This document shows, in pieces, positions 1 to 7,864 of a stretch of 64,000 bases of DNA. Below the pieces are notes generated by a model. The model was not told the DNA's origin. It searched no databases and worked only from the letters and a program-made list of their open reading frames with translations. The translations under genes were made by a program, and so were the position numbers. This DNA is from Pseudoflavonifractor_A sp022772585. Lineage in GTDB: Bacteria > Bacillota > Clostridia > Oscillospirales > Oscillospiraceae. Position 1 is the stretch's first letter. Each line of letters begins with the position of its first letter. Where the stretch lies: positions 124,001-188,000 of the forward strand of contig NZ_JBQHUB010000001.1 in the NCBI RefSeq assembly GCF_052065415.1, in the 5' to 3' direction.

Positions 1-1
1 G

Positions 2-1024
2 GCCAACCAGTACGGCGCCGACGCTCTGCGCTTCAACCTGGTCACCGGCAACTCCCCCGGAAACGACATGCGCTTCTACACCGAGCGGTGCGAGGCCATG
101 CGCAACTTCGCCAACAAGATCTGGAACGCCAGCCGCTTCCTGATGATGAACCTGACCATTGAGGAATGCGAGCTGCCCGAGCACCTGGAGCTGGAGGACA
201 AGTGGATCCTCTCCAAGCTCAACAGCGTCATCCCCGCCGTCACCGAGAACATGGAGCACTATGAGCTGGGCGTGGCCGCCCAGAAGGTGTACGACTTCAT
301 CTGGGACGACTACTGCGACTGGTATATCGAGCTGACCAAGGCCCGCCTCCAGGGCGACGACGAGGAGGCCAAGGTCAACGCCCAGAAGGTGCTCTGCTAT
401 GTCCTTACCGAGACGCTGAAGCTCCTCCACCCCTTCATGCCCTTCATCACCGAGGAGATCTGGCAGGCCCTGCCCCACAAGGGCGACTACCTGATGCTCC
501 AGCAGTGGCCCGAGCACCATGTGACCCTGGACTTCCCCGAGGAGGAGAAGGCCATGGAGCTCATCATGGACGCCATCCGCGCCGTGCGCACCCGCAGGGC
601 CGAGATGAACGTGCCCCCCAGCAAGAAGGCCCATCTCACCGTCTCCACCCTGGAGCGGGAGGTGTTCACCGCCGGCATCCCCTTCCTCAAGCGCCTGGCC
701 TACGCCAGCGACGTGACGGTGGTGGGCGTGGCCGACATGGACTCCGACGCCGGGGAGAACGCCAAGGGCAGCGTCACCGTCATCACCCACGCCGCCCGGG
801 TATCCATGCCCCTGGCCGAACTGGTGGACCTGGAGAAGGAGAAGGCCCGTATCCAGAAGGAGCTGGACAAGAACCGCAAGGCTCTGGACGGCCTGAACAA
901 CAAGCTGGGCAACCCCGGCTTTGTGAACAAGGCTCCCGCCAATGTGGTGGAGGCCGAGCGGGAGCGGGCAGTGAAGCTGGCCGCCCTCATCGAAAAGCTG
1001 GAGGGCCAGCTGGCCGGTATGTAA
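2..1024 (+). CDS. valS: Valine--tRNA ligase, C-terminal part (5' truncated by window)
   Basis: The reading frame is open from base 2 and encodes about 340 residues of the C-terminal half of class I valyl-tRNA synthetase, which charges tRNA-Val in the cytosol. It starts just before the ValRS-typical stretch GNSPGNDMRFY near the end of the catalytic core. The helical anticodon-binding domain follows (for example KIWNASRF and LHPFMPFITEEIW). The protein ends in a charged coiled-coil arm (about the last 65 residues, LVDLEKEKARIQKELDK onward), the ValRS C-terminal tRNA-binding arm. The HIGH and KMSKS regions lie outside the window. A strong hairpin terminator follows the stop codon, so valS ends its transcript. 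Confidence 0.95.
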   Translation, partial: ANQYGADALRFNLVTGNSPGNDMRFYTERCEAMRNFANKIWNASRFLMMNLTIEECELPEHLELEDKWILSKLNSVIPAVTENMEHYELGVAAQKVYDFIWDDYCDWYIELTKARLQGDDEEAKVNAQKVLCYVLTETLKLLHPFMPFITEEIWQALPHKGDYLMLQQWPEHHVTLDFPEEEKAMELIMDAIRAVRTRRAEMNVPPSKKAHLTVSTLEREVFTAGIPFLKRLAYASDVTVVGVADMDSDAGENAKGSVTVITHAARVSMPLAELVDLEKEKARIQKELDKNRKALDGLNNKLGNPGFVNKAPANVVEAERERAVKLAALIEKLEGQLAGM

Positions 1025-1040
1025 GCCCATCGCAAAATAC

Positions 1041-1082
1041 AAAAAGAGGGAGGCTCCCCACATGGGAGCCTCCCTCTTTTTT
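1041..1082 (+). terminator. Rho-independent terminator of valS
   Basis: A run of A, then a 13-bp stem (GAGGGAGGCTCCC and its complement) with a CACAT loop, then six T. It sits 16 bases after the valS stop. The A run on the left makes it usable also for the convergent GGDEF gene. Confidence 0.9.
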
Positions 1083-1105
1083 GCCCGGATGCGGACGGGC
1101 GGGAT

Positions 1106-1639
1106 TCAGCATTTGCGCCGCCGCTTGTCCAGATACATGTTCCGGTCGCTCTCGGTCAAAAGGGACGAGAGCGGACCCGCGGCAGGGGCGGTGGACCAGC
1201 CAAGGGCCGCATCCACTCCCTCGCTGTATAGCCGTTCCCGCAGACGGGAGAGGAACCGGTCGGCCTGCTCCGGTGTCTGCTGCCATCCCAGCAGCACGAA
1301 CTCGTCCCCGCCCACCCGGTAGACCCGATACTGCGGGACACAGGCGGCGCGGAGGATATCGGCTGTCCGGCGGAGCAGGGCATCGCCGGCGGGATGCCCC
1401 CGGGCGTCGTTGACCTCCTTGAGGTCGTTGAGATCCAGTGAGGCGATGGTGACGGTCTGCCCGGAGTACTCCAGCGCGCTCAGCCGTTCCTGAAAGGCCC
1501 GCCGGTTGGCCAGGCCGGTGAGCGGGTCGGTATCGGCCAGGACCCGCAATCTCCGGACCGCGCGGAGGAGGATACCGGAGAGGATGACGGCGGCAGTCAG
1601 AGCCAGGATTAGCACGGTATTGAGGAGTTCAGGACGCAT
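1106..1639 (-). CDS. Membrane-anchored GGDEF-domain protein (probable diguanylate cyclase)
   Basis: A 177-residue protein with one N-terminal membrane helix (about residues 8-25) followed directly by a GGDEF domain. The signature is intact (RVGGDEFVLL), as are the substrate-side motifs DPLTGLANRRAF and DLNDLKEVND, so it probably makes cyclic di-GMP from two GTP. I see no RxxD inhibitory site just before GGDEF and no separate sensor domain. The start is set at the ATG of MRPELL because a GGAGG site lies 7 bases before it; the ATG five codons upstream overlaps that site. The gene diverges from a small HTH gene across a perfect palindrome. Its ligand or signal cannot be read from the sequence. 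Confidence 0.85.
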   Translation of the reverse strand: MRPELLNTVLILALTAAVILSGILLRAVRRLRVLADTDPLTGLANRRAFQERLSALEYSGQTVTIASLDLNDLKEVNDARGHPAGDALLRRTADILRAACVPQYRVYRVGGDEFVLLGWQQTPEQADRFLSRLRERLYSEGVDAALGWSTAPAAGPLSSLLTESDRNMYLDKRRRKC

Positions 1640-1703
1640 CCATTCACCTCCCATGGAAGCCGCGGCCTGATGATGAGTATAGGTACCAGTTTATTATATC
1701 ACA

Positions 1704-1729
1704 ATAGTTACTATATGTATAGTAACTAT
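1704..1729. promoter_or_regulatory. Perfect 12-bp palindrome, candidate operator
   Basis: The half-site ATAGTTACTATA is followed by TG and then its exact reverse complement. It lies in an AT-rich divergent promoter region between the GGDEF gene and the HTH gene, a typical position for an autoregulator's operator. No T-run follows on either side, so it is not a terminator. Confidence 0.6.
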
Positions 1730-1786
1730 TTATATGGGTATTATACATATGTAACGTTGAATGTAGTATTGTCCTGAGGTGATACG

Positions 1787-2032
1787 ATGAAGGAGCAGGG
1801 GGTCTATCTCATCCAGGACTACGGGAAGGTGGAACTGCGTCTCCGGGAGGTCATGGACCGGCGGGGCATCTCCCGCAACCGGATGGCGCGGCTGCTGAAC
1901 ACACGCTACGAGGTGGTGGACAAGTGGTATAAGAACCAGGTGGAGAAGATCGACGCGGATATCCTGGCCCGGATGTGTTTTGTGCTGCAGTGCGGTGTGG
2001 GCGACCTGTTGGAGTACCGGGAAGCAAACTAG
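1787..2032 (+). CDS. Small XRE/Cro-type HTH transcriptional regulator
   Basis: An 81-residue protein that is essentially one helix-turn-helix domain. Residues about 18-75 fit the Cro/C1-like HTH_26 type (VMDRRGISRNRMARLLNTRYEVVDKWYKN, then ADILARMCFVLQCGVGDLLEY). The closing 'L.CgvgDLLEY' is characteristic of that family. A GAGGTGA ribosome site precedes the ATG. It likely binds DNA as a dimer; the palindrome 58 bases upstream is the obvious candidate site. There is no effector domain. A terminator follows, so it is monocistronic. Confidence 0.85.
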   Translation: MKEQGVYLIQDYGKVELRLREVMDRRGISRNRMARLLNTRYEVVDKWYKNQVEKIDADILARMCFVLQCGVGDLLEYREAN

Positions 2033-2036
2033 CACA

Positions 2037-2083
2037 GAAAAAAGCGCCATGCGCGGTTTACTATGCCGTGCATGGCGTTTTTT
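2037..2083 (+). terminator. Rho-independent terminator after the HTH gene
   Basis: A-run, GCGCCATGC stem arm, a 17-base loop region, GCATGGCG arm, then six T. It isolates the HTH gene from the sporulation operon downstream. Confidence 0.8.
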
Positions 2084-2210
2084 GTGCCCGGACAGAGTGA
2101 AAAATGGAGTGGGTCCGTGTGTTCGACGAATTGCGGAGGGGGAAAAGGGTATAATCAGGAAAAACCAGATTTTGGGATACCCCGAAAAACACAGTTGGGA
2201 GGGACAGGCT

Positions 2211-2516
2211 ATGCCGGTGACCTGTACGGGAGAGGGCCGCACACTCACCGCGGAGATCCGCGGCGAGGTGGACCACCACCGGGCCAAGGAGATCATAAGG
2301 GAGCTGGAGCAGGCGGTGGAGACTGCGCTGCCCCGGGAGCTGACGCTGGATCTGGGCGGGGTGACGTTTATGGACAGCTCGGGCATCGCGGTACTGCTGC
2401 GGGCCTACCGCCAGGCGGGGGAGCTGGGCGCGGCTCTCCGGGTGATCCACGTACCACCCCAGGCCGGGAAGGTGCTCAGAGCCGCCGGGCTGGAACGGCT
2501 GATGCGATTCGAATGA
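2211..2516 (+). CDS. spoIIAA: Anti-sigma F factor antagonist SpoIIAA
   Basis: A 101-residue STAS-domain protein. In its unphosphorylated form SpoIIAA binds SpoIIAB and frees sigma F in the forespore. The phosphorylation motif is intact (MDSSGIAVLL, residues 54-63, with the serine in DSSG). Length and position are those of the canonical first gene of spoIIA. The start is the ATG after GGGAGGGACAGGCT; the frame is open further upstream, but that stretch runs through the previous terminator and has no family resemblance. spoIIAB begins 40 bases downstream. Confidence 0.93.
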   Translation: MPVTCTGEGRTLTAEIRGEVDHHRAKEIIRELEQAVETALPRELTLDLGGVTFMDSSGIAVLLRAYRQAGELGAALRVIHVPPQAGKVLRAAGLERLMRFE

Positions 2517-2556
2517 CGACAGGGGGGCGGGTCTGCCCGCCCCGGGAGGGATACAT

Positions 2557-3006
2557 ATGAAACAGATTCCGGTGAACGAGGCAACCATGACCTTTCTCAG
2601 CCGGTCGGCCAACGAGGGCTTTGCCCGGACGGCGGCGGCCTGCTTCGCGGCCCAGCTGGACCCCACGCTGGACGAGGTCAACGACATCAAGACCGCCGTC
2701 AGCGAGGCGGTGACCAACTGCATCGTCCATGCCTATCCCCAGGCGCTGGGGAAGATCACCATGCGCCTGCGCATCTACCCCGATCACACGGTGGAGATCA
2801 CGGTGAAGGATGCCGGCGTGGGCATCGAGGACGTGTCCCGGGCCAGGGAGCCGCTGTATACCACCGGAAACGAGGAGCGCTCCGGCATGGGCTTTACCAT
2901 CATGGAGAGCTTCATGGACGGAGTAAAGGTACGCTCCGCGCCGGGGAAGGGGACCACCGTGACCATGGTCAAACATATCTCCCGCCGGCTGGGCGGGGCG
3001 GTATGA
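2557..3006 (+). CDS. spoIIAB: Anti-sigma F factor / serine kinase SpoIIAB
   Basis: A 149-residue GHKL-type protein kinase that holds sigma F inactive and phosphorylates SpoIIAA. The ATP-binding elements are visible: N box with AVSEAVTNCIVHA (about residues 47-59), G1 DAGVGIED, and G2 ERSGMGFTIMESF. A GGGAGG site precedes the ATG. The last four bases overlap the start of sigF (ATGA), so anti-sigma and sigma factor are translationally coupled, as usual for this pair. Confidence 0.94.
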   Translation: MKQIPVNEATMTFLSRSANEGFARTAAACFAAQLDPTLDEVNDIKTAVSEAVTNCIVHAYPQALGKITMRLRIYPDHTVEITVKDAGVGIEDVSRAREPLYTTGNEERSGMGFTIMESFMDGVKVRSAPGKGTTVTMVKHISRRLGGAV

Positions 3007-3716
3007 GCATCGCGGATACCCCCGCCCTGCTGGAGGAGGCCCGCAGAGGGAACAACGAAGCCTGTGAGCGCATCCTGGAGGACAATGCCGGCCTGATCTG
3101 GGGCATCGTCCGCCGGTATTACGGCCGGGGGGTGGACCCGGAGGACCTGTATCAGCTGGGCTGCCTGGGCTTTCTCAAGGCGGTGCGGGGATTTGACCCG
3201 GCCTTCGGGTGCCAGTTCTCCACCTATGCCGTGCCCAAGATCGCCGGGGAGATCCGCCGCTTCCTGCGGGACGACGGGGCCGTCAAGGTGAGCCGGGGGC
3301 TGAAGGAGCGGGGCGGGACTGTCCGGGCAGCCCGGGAGCGGCTGTCCGCCGAGCTGGGGCGGGAGCCCACCCTGTCCGAGCTGTCCTTTGAGACCGGATT
3401 GTCCCCGGAGGACATTGCCGCCGCCGAGGAGGCCAATCAGCCCGTGACCTCCCTCCAGATGGAGACGGGGGACGGACTGACTCTGGAGACCCTGCTGGGC
3501 GGCGGGGGATTTGAGGAGGATGTGGTGGAGCGGGAGACCCTGCGGGGGGCCATCGCCGCCCTGCCCGACCGGGAGCGGCAGGTGGTGCTGCTGCGCTATT
3601 TCCGGGGCTTTACTCAGGACCGGACTGCCCAGGCTCTGGGAGTCTCCCAGGTGCAGATCTCCCGCATCGAGCGCCGGGCGGTGGGCCGGCTGCGGGAGCT
3701 GCTGGAGGAGCGGTAG
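3003..3716 (+). CDS. sigF: RNA polymerase sigma-F factor (SpoIIAC)
   Basis: A 237-residue sigma-70 family factor, the first forespore-specific sigma. Region 2 is clear (DPEDLYQLGCLGFLKAVRGF, then FSTYAVPKIAGEIRRFLRD). Region 3 follows (LSAELGREPTLSELSFETGLS), then region 4 with its HTH (RTAQALGVSQVQISRIERRA). It is the third gene of the spoIIA operon and overlaps spoIIAB by four bases. There is no long N-terminal extension. Sigma G is a close paralogue, but the operon context decides for sigma F. Confidence 0.94.
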   Translation: MSIADTPALLEEARRGNNEACERILEDNAGLIWGIVRRYYGRGVDPEDLYQLGCLGFLKAVRGFDPAFGCQFSTYAVPKIAGEIRRFLRDDGAVKVSRGLKERGGTVRAARERLSAELGREPTLSELSFETGLSPEDIAAAEEANQPVTSLQMETGDGLTLETLLGGGGFEEDVVERETLRGAIAALPDRERQVVLLRYFRGFTQDRTAQALGVSQVQISRIERRAVGRLRELLEER

Positions 3717-3718
3717 AC

Positions 3719-3750
3719 AAAAGCGGGGCGCGCCCGCAGGCGCGCCCCGC
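3719..3750 (-). terminator. GC-rich hairpin terminator for the minus-strand hydrolase
   Basis: A 12-bp stem (GCGGGGCGCGCC, loop CGCAG). Only the minus-strand reading ends in a T-run (TTTT, the A run at 3719-3722), so it best serves the hydrolase gene that ends at 3800. On the plus strand it could still weaken read-through from sigF. Confidence 0.65.
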
Positions 3751-3799
3751 CGGGCGGCTGTGTGCCGGTGTCGGGACCGGGAGTGTCAGCCGACCCGGA

Positions 3800-4690
3800 T
3801 CAGTTCCGGCCTTCCCGCCAGGCGCGCATCCATGCCAGCGTTTCCTGGAGCGCCGCCTGACGGAACTGTTCACATTCCTCCGGATGCTCTTTTTCAAGCG
3901 TGGAACGGCTGTCGGCCGGCGTCAGCGGAACCACGAAATGGCTGCACCGATCTCCGGTAAAATGCTTGTGGGGATAGGGAAAGTGATGTGCATCCAGCCG
4001 CTTCATGATCCGCTCGCAGGCGTCGGTGGCGGGCCAGATCTCATCGCTCTGGGAGGACAGCAGCAGTACCGCGCCCTGAATCCGCTCCACGGGGATCACC
4101 GCCTCCTCCGGGACCGGATGCTCCAGGGCCGCCAGATACCGGTGAACGATCATTTCTTCCCCATCCTTTTCCACCAACCTGCGGTAGGTCTCTCCGCGGT
4201 TATATCCATAGGTGGAAAAATAGGGAAGCGGGATCCCGTGATCCACCCATGTCGCCTCGTCCAGGGGCCCGTGGTTCCCGTCCAGACCGTTGTACAGGCA
4301 AAAGCTGGGGGCGGCGGCCACCGTCAGGCTGATGGACGGGTCCCGCGACGCCAGAAGCAGCGCAAGCTGGCCGCCCATGGACCAGCCGTAGAGCCCGAGC
4401 TTCCGGGTCTCCGCCGGCAGGCGCGCCCGAAGCCAGTCAAAGACCCGGTCAAAATACGTAAGCTCAATGTTCGTCAGCGTATCGCTCAGGCCGGGGAGCT
4501 TCCAGTATCCCACCGCCATGACATTGCATCCGGCGGGGAGAAGCTTCTCGCCGATCTCCTCCGCCAGCGCGATCCCTCCGTGGCTGCCGATCAGGACCAG
4601 CATGGTCGTGTCCGACGGCTGCGCGGCATAGTAAAACCGCCCGATAAATCCATCCCGCTCCAAGGTGGTCTCCAGGGTTTTCGTGGTCAT
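3800..4690 (-). CDS. Alpha/beta hydrolase, BAAT C-terminal-like (acyl-CoA thioesterase/acyltransferase fold)
   Basis: A 296-residue cytosolic alpha/beta hydrolase with no signal peptide. The nucleophile elbow is GWSMGG (about residues 118-123). The acid lies near SQSDEIWPA and the histidine in CSHF, giving a complete Ser-Asp-His triad. The segment from the elbow onward resembles the BAAT_C domain of acyl-CoA thioesterases and bile acid-CoA:amino acid N-acyltransferases. The usual N-terminal Ig-like domain of the eukaryotic enzymes is absent. The substrate is not predictable. The start is supported by AGGAGG seven bases upstream. It lies downstream of the dehydrogenase pair but is separated from it by two hairpins. 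Confidence 0.75.
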   Translation of the reverse strand: MTTKTLETTLERDGFIGRFYYAAQPSDTTMLVLIGSHGGIALAEEIGEKLLPAGCNVMAVGYWKLPGLSDTLTNIELTYFDRVFDWLRARLPAETRKLGLYGWSMGGQLALLLASRDPSISLTVAAAPSFCLYNGLDGNHGPLDEATWVDHGIPLPYFSTYGYNRGETYRRLVEKDGEEMIVHRYLAALEHPVPEEAVIPVERIQGAVLLLSSQSDEIWPATDACERIMKRLDAHHFPYPHKHFTGDRCSHFVVPLTPADSRSTLEKEHPEECEQFRQAALQETLAWMRAWREGRN

Positions 4691-4758
4691 TTTTATGCCT
4701 CCTCTGTATCTTTTGCTGGGACTGTCTGTGTTGTGCTTTTCCGATGGAATATGTTGAA

Positions 4759-4836
4759 CAGGCCCTCCGCGACCTGGGGAACATCCCCGGCAAGCGGAGG
4801 GCCTGCCGCACGAATAAACCGCTTTGTGGTTTATTC
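4759..4836 (-). terminator. Two tandem hairpins between the dehydrogenase operon and the hydrolase gene
   Basis: Reading on the minus strand after the aldehyde dehydrogenase stop, there is first a 9-bp stem-loop (GAATAAACC, 7-base loop, 4812-4836). A 12-bp stem follows (CAGGCCCTCCGC with its complement, 4759-4805). Neither has a long T-run, so they may act as a weak terminator or as 3' end stabilisers. Confidence 0.5.
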
Positions 4837-4844
4837 AGCAGACA

Positions 4845-6302
4845 TTATTTAAAATCCACGCAGAGGTGCTTGACCTCGGTGTATTTGAGCATGCCCTCGG
4901 CGCCGCCGGCCCGGTCCATGCCGCTCTGCTTGTAGCCGCCGGTCTCGCACTCGGGGAGCAGCTTGTTGTAGCAGTTGACCCAGGCCGAGCCCGCCCGCAG
5001 GCGGCGGGCCACCCACATGGCCTTGTCGATGTCCCGGCTCCAGACGGCGGAGGCCAGACCGTAGGCGGTGCCGTTGGCGATGGCCAGGGCCTCTTCCCGG
5101 GTGCGGAAGGTCTGCACCACCAGCACGGGCCCGAAGATCTCCTCCTGCACGATGGGGGAGTCCATGGGTGGATTCAGGAAGATGGTGGGGGCAATGTAAA
5201 AGCCCTTGTCCAGCCCGTTTTCGGTGAGGCGGCGGCCGCCGGTCACCAGGGTGGAGCACTGCTTGCCGATCTCGATGTAGCCCATGATCTTGTCCATCTG
5301 CTCCCGGGAGATGACGGGGCCCAGATTGGTGTTCTCATCCAGGCAGTAGCCGGGTCGGAGCTTTTCCACCTCCTCCTTCAGCCGGGGGAGGAAGGTATCC
5401 ACCAGGGATTCCTCCAGCACCAGCCGGGAGCCCACGGTGCACAGCTGTCCGGCGTTCATGAAGATGGCCTTCAGCGCGAAGGGGAGGGCCTTGTCCAGGT
5501 CGGCGTCGGCGAAGATCACGTTGGGGGACTTGCCGCCCAGCTCCAGAGAGACCTTTTTCATGCTGTCGGCGGCGGTTTTCATGACCTCGCGTCCGGTCTC
5601 CAGACCGCCGGTGAGGGAGATCATATCCACATCGGGGTGGCGGGTCAGGGCGTCGCCCACCACGCTGCCCCGGCCGGAGACGGCGTTGACCACGCCCTTG
5701 GGGAACTCGGGGATACCGTCCAGCAGCTCCAGCACGGCCAGAGTGCAGCCGGTGGTCTGGGTGGCGGGCTTGAGGACGCAGGTGCAGCCGGCGGCCAGGG
5801 CGGGGGCCATGTCCCGCATGAGCAGGGTCACCGGGTAGTTCCAGGGGGTAATGGCGGCCACCACGCCCACGGGCTCCCGGGCCAGGACCGAGAGGAGACC
5901 CGCCTCCACGGCGGTGCTGGTGCCGTAGAGGGTGCGGGCGGCAGCGGCGTAGTATTCCACGTAGCCGATGGAACTGTTGAGCTCGAACCGGGCCTCGCCG
6001 ATGGGCTTGCCGGTCTCCAGCGCCAGGCGGACGGCCAGCGCCTCGTGGTTGGCCCGCATGGCGGCGGCCCAGGCGCCCAGGCAGCGGGAGCGCAGCCGGG
6101 GGTTGAAGGCCCAGTCTGCGTGCTCAAAGGCGTCGCGGGCGGCGGCCACCGCCCGGTCCACATCCCCGGTCCCCGAGTCGGGGACGCGGGAGACCGGCGA
6201 GCCGTCGCAGGGGCAGAAGAGGTCGATGGTCCGCCCGTTCTCCGCGCCCTGCCAAACGCCGCCGATCAGGTTGCGGTATTCCAAAACGTTATTTTCGGTC
6301 AT
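4845..6302 (-). CDS. NAD(P)-dependent aldehyde dehydrogenase (betaine-aldehyde dehydrogenase-like)
   Basis: A 485-residue ALDH-superfamily enzyme that oxidises an aldehyde to an acid. Visible landmarks are the cofactor segment ITPWNYPVTLL, the glutamate motif LELGGKSPNVIF, the catalytic cysteine in NAGQLCTVGSR, and the C-terminal EEIFGPVL. Length is normal for the family. It starts 18 bases after the stop of an iron-dependent alcohol dehydrogenase, behind a GGGAGGG site, so the two form an operon. This pairing matches the order of gbsB/gbsA (choline to betaine aldehyde to glycine betaine), and the sequence resembles that subgroup. Other omega-hydroxy or short-chain alcohols are equally possible substrates. 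Confidence 0.9.
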   Translation of the reverse strand: MTENNVLEYRNLIGGVWQGAENGRTIDLFCPCDGSPVSRVPDSGTGDVDRAVAAARDAFEHADWAFNPRLRSRCLGAWAAAMRANHEALAVRLALETGKPIGEARFELNSSIGYVEYYAAAARTLYGTSTAVEAGLLSVLAREPVGVVAAITPWNYPVTLLMRDMAPALAAGCTCVLKPATQTTGCTLAVLELLDGIPEFPKGVVNAVSGRGSVVGDALTRHPDVDMISLTGGLETGREVMKTAADSMKKVSLELGGKSPNVIFADADLDKALPFALKAIFMNAGQLCTVGSRLVLEESLVDTFLPRLKEEVEKLRPGYCLDENTNLGPVISREQMDKIMGYIEIGKQCSTLVTGGRRLTENGLDKGFYIAPTIFLNPPMDSPIVQEEIFGPVLVVQTFRTREEALAIANGTAYGLASAVWSRDIDKAMWVARRLRAGSAWVNCYNKLLPECETGGYKQSGMDRAGGAEGMLKYTEVKHLCVDFK

Positions 6303-6320
6303 ATGATATCCCTCCCGTAT

Positions 6321-7472
6321 TCAGCGGCTCTGGTCGGCCAGGATGTGCAGATAGAGCTGCTCACACTGCTTCTGGCTGATGCGGCGGGGGTTGTTGGCCT
6401 GAAGGAAGGAAGCCAGGTTGGAGGCCACCAGCTCCGCGTCGCTCTCCTTCATGCCGAAGGAGGTGAAGGGTACCCGGACGCCGGTCTGGTCAAAGAGAGT
6501 CTCCACCGCCTTTACCGAGGCCTGGGCGGCCTGGAAGGTGCTCATCCCGGCGGTATTCACCCCCAGCAGGGCGGCGATATCGGCAAATCTCTCCGGGCAG
6601 GCCATGAGGTTGAACTCCATGCAGTACTTGAGGAGCACGGCGTTGGCCTCGCCATGGGCCATGTGGAAGAAGGAGCACAGGGGGCTGGACAGGGCGTGGA
6701 CCAGACCCAGGCCGGCCTGATCCATGGCCACGCCGGCCAGCACGCTGCCCAGCGCCATGTCCTGCCGGGCCTTCAGGTCGCCGCCGTTGGCGCAGGCGCG
6801 CCACAGGGCGCCGCCGATGAGGCGGATGGCCTCCCGGGCACAGGCGTCGGTGATGGGGTTGGCCCCCAGGCCCACATAGGCCTCGATGGCGTGGGAGAGG
6901 GCGTCCATGCCGGTGGTGGCGGTGAGGTAGAGAGGCAGGCTGGCCATCAGCTCGGCGTCCACCAGGGCGGCCATGGGGAACATGGCCGGGCCGTTGATGC
7001 CCTTCTTGCAGTTGCGGTCCACGATGACGGCGCACATGGTCACTTCGCTGCCGGTGCCGGCGGTGGTGGGGATGGCGATGAGGGGAAGGGGCGGATTCAC
7101 AAAGGGCTTGCCGTTCCACTGATAATCCACCAGGGGGCCGTCGTTTGTGGCAAGCGCGGCCAGGACCTTGGCGGTGTCCACCGAGGAGCCGCCTCCCAGG
7201 GCCACCAGCTTGGTGGGGCAGTAGTCCCGCACCTCCTCCATGGCCGACTCCACCAGGGCGGCGGTGGGGTTGGGCTCCACCTTGTCATAGAGGCGGCAGT
7301 CGGCGCCGGTGGGGGAGATCACGTTCCGCACCCGGTCCACCAGGCCCACGGCCTCCAGCCCGGGGTCGGTGACCAGCAGCACCCGGTCCTCCGGGGACAG
7401 AAACCCGGCCAGTTCCCTGAGACAGCCGATGCCAAAGCGTACATCTACCGGCATATGATAGTGAGTGACCAT
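6321..7472 (-). CDS. Iron-containing alcohol dehydrogenase (type III)
   Basis: A 383-residue group III alcohol dehydrogenase. The NAD-binding loop GGGSSVDTAK, the GTGSEVT motif, and the metal-site region TGMDALSHAIEAYVG (Asp and His of the DxxxH pair) are present. So is the downstream histidine region HALSSPLCSFFHMAHGEAN. The start is the ATG of MVTHYHMPVD, eight bases after AGGAGG; the frame extends upstream but without a ribosome site. It is the first gene of a two-gene operon with the aldehyde dehydrogenase. Together they convert a primary alcohol to the acid. GbsB-type choline dehydrogenase is one candidate identity; butanol- or propanediol-type dehydrogenases are others. Confidence 0.9.
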   Translation of the reverse strand: MVTHYHMPVDVRFGIGCLRELAGFLSPEDRVLLVTDPGLEAVGLVDRVRNVISPTGADCRLYDKVEPNPTAALVESAMEEVRDYCPTKLVALGGGSSVDTAKVLAALATNDGPLVDYQWNGKPFVNPPLPLIAIPTTAGTGSEVTMCAVIVDRNCKKGINGPAMFPMAALVDAELMASLPLYLTATTGMDALSHAIEAYVGLGANPITDACAREAIRLIGGALWRACANGGDLKARQDMALGSVLAGVAMDQAGLGLVHALSSPLCSFFHMAHGEANAVLLKYCMEFNLMACPERFADIAALLGVNTAGMSTFQAAQASVKAVETLFDQTGVRVPFTSFGMKESDAELVASNLASFLQANNPRRISQKQCEQLYLHILADQSR

Positions 7473-7618
7473 ACCAAAGACCTCCTGAAAAAATAAAATC
7501 AGCCGCTGACAGAGGTATCGTATCATACCAGTGTCACGGCTGCGTTTCCGCGCGGCGCTCAGCGCCGCGTATGCCTCCGAAGGCGTATGAACTTGAGAAA
7601 AACGTTTTTCTACTGATG

Positions 7619-7647
7619 AGTATGGCATATTTGAAGGGGATATGCAA
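7619..7647 (-). promoter_or_regulatory. Candidate promoter of the alcohol/aldehyde dehydrogenase operon, with nearby palindrome
   Basis: Reading minus: TTGCAT, 17 bases, CATACT. A perfect 14-bp palindrome (GAAAAACGTTTTTC, 7597-7610) lies at the expected transcription start and is a candidate operator. The rest of the roughly 390-base gap 7473-7861 has no gene. It contains a GC-rich stem CGCGGCGCT/AGCGCCGCG at 7550-7568 in the dehydrogenase leader and an AT-rich stretch. Confidence 0.5.
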
Positions 7648-7754
7648 GAGGAAATTTGGGCAAAATGACATTTTCGTGATTTATACTAAAAAAAGAAAAA
7701 CAGAAGAAATGGCTGCCCAAACAAAGAAATGGAAAAGGAAGGGAACAAAGCGGG

Positions 7755-7783
7755 TTGTCTTTTCGTCCAAACAGCGATAAAAT
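7755..7783 (+). promoter_or_regulatory. Candidate promoter of the gtrB/gtrA-like genes
   Basis: TTGTCT, 17 bases, TAAAAT, about 80 bases before the glycosyltransferase start in an otherwise gene-free region. Confidence 0.5.
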
Positions 7784-7864
7784 AAACAAAATGCCCGGCG
7801 GCCGCGGCTCCGGACCCGGAAGAAAAGAGAGCGGCGCGGCGGGGGAAACGATGCGAGGTGCGTG

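Noticed and set aside
2140..2210. Sigma-H type promoter before spoIIAA
   Set aside because: An AGGA-containing stretch exists near 2157, but no convincing GAAT-type -10 at the right distance could be read.
1980..2210. Upstream extension of spoIIAA to about 178 codons
   Set aside because: It would run through the end of the HTH gene and its terminator and is not family-like; the ATG at 2211 has a ribosome site.
4824..7496. Very long open frame on the plus strand (890 codons) antisense to the dehydrogenase genes
   Set aside because: It mirrors two clear genes on the other strand; its Gly/His/Gln/Val-rich composition is what GC-rich antisense frames give, and it has no motifs.
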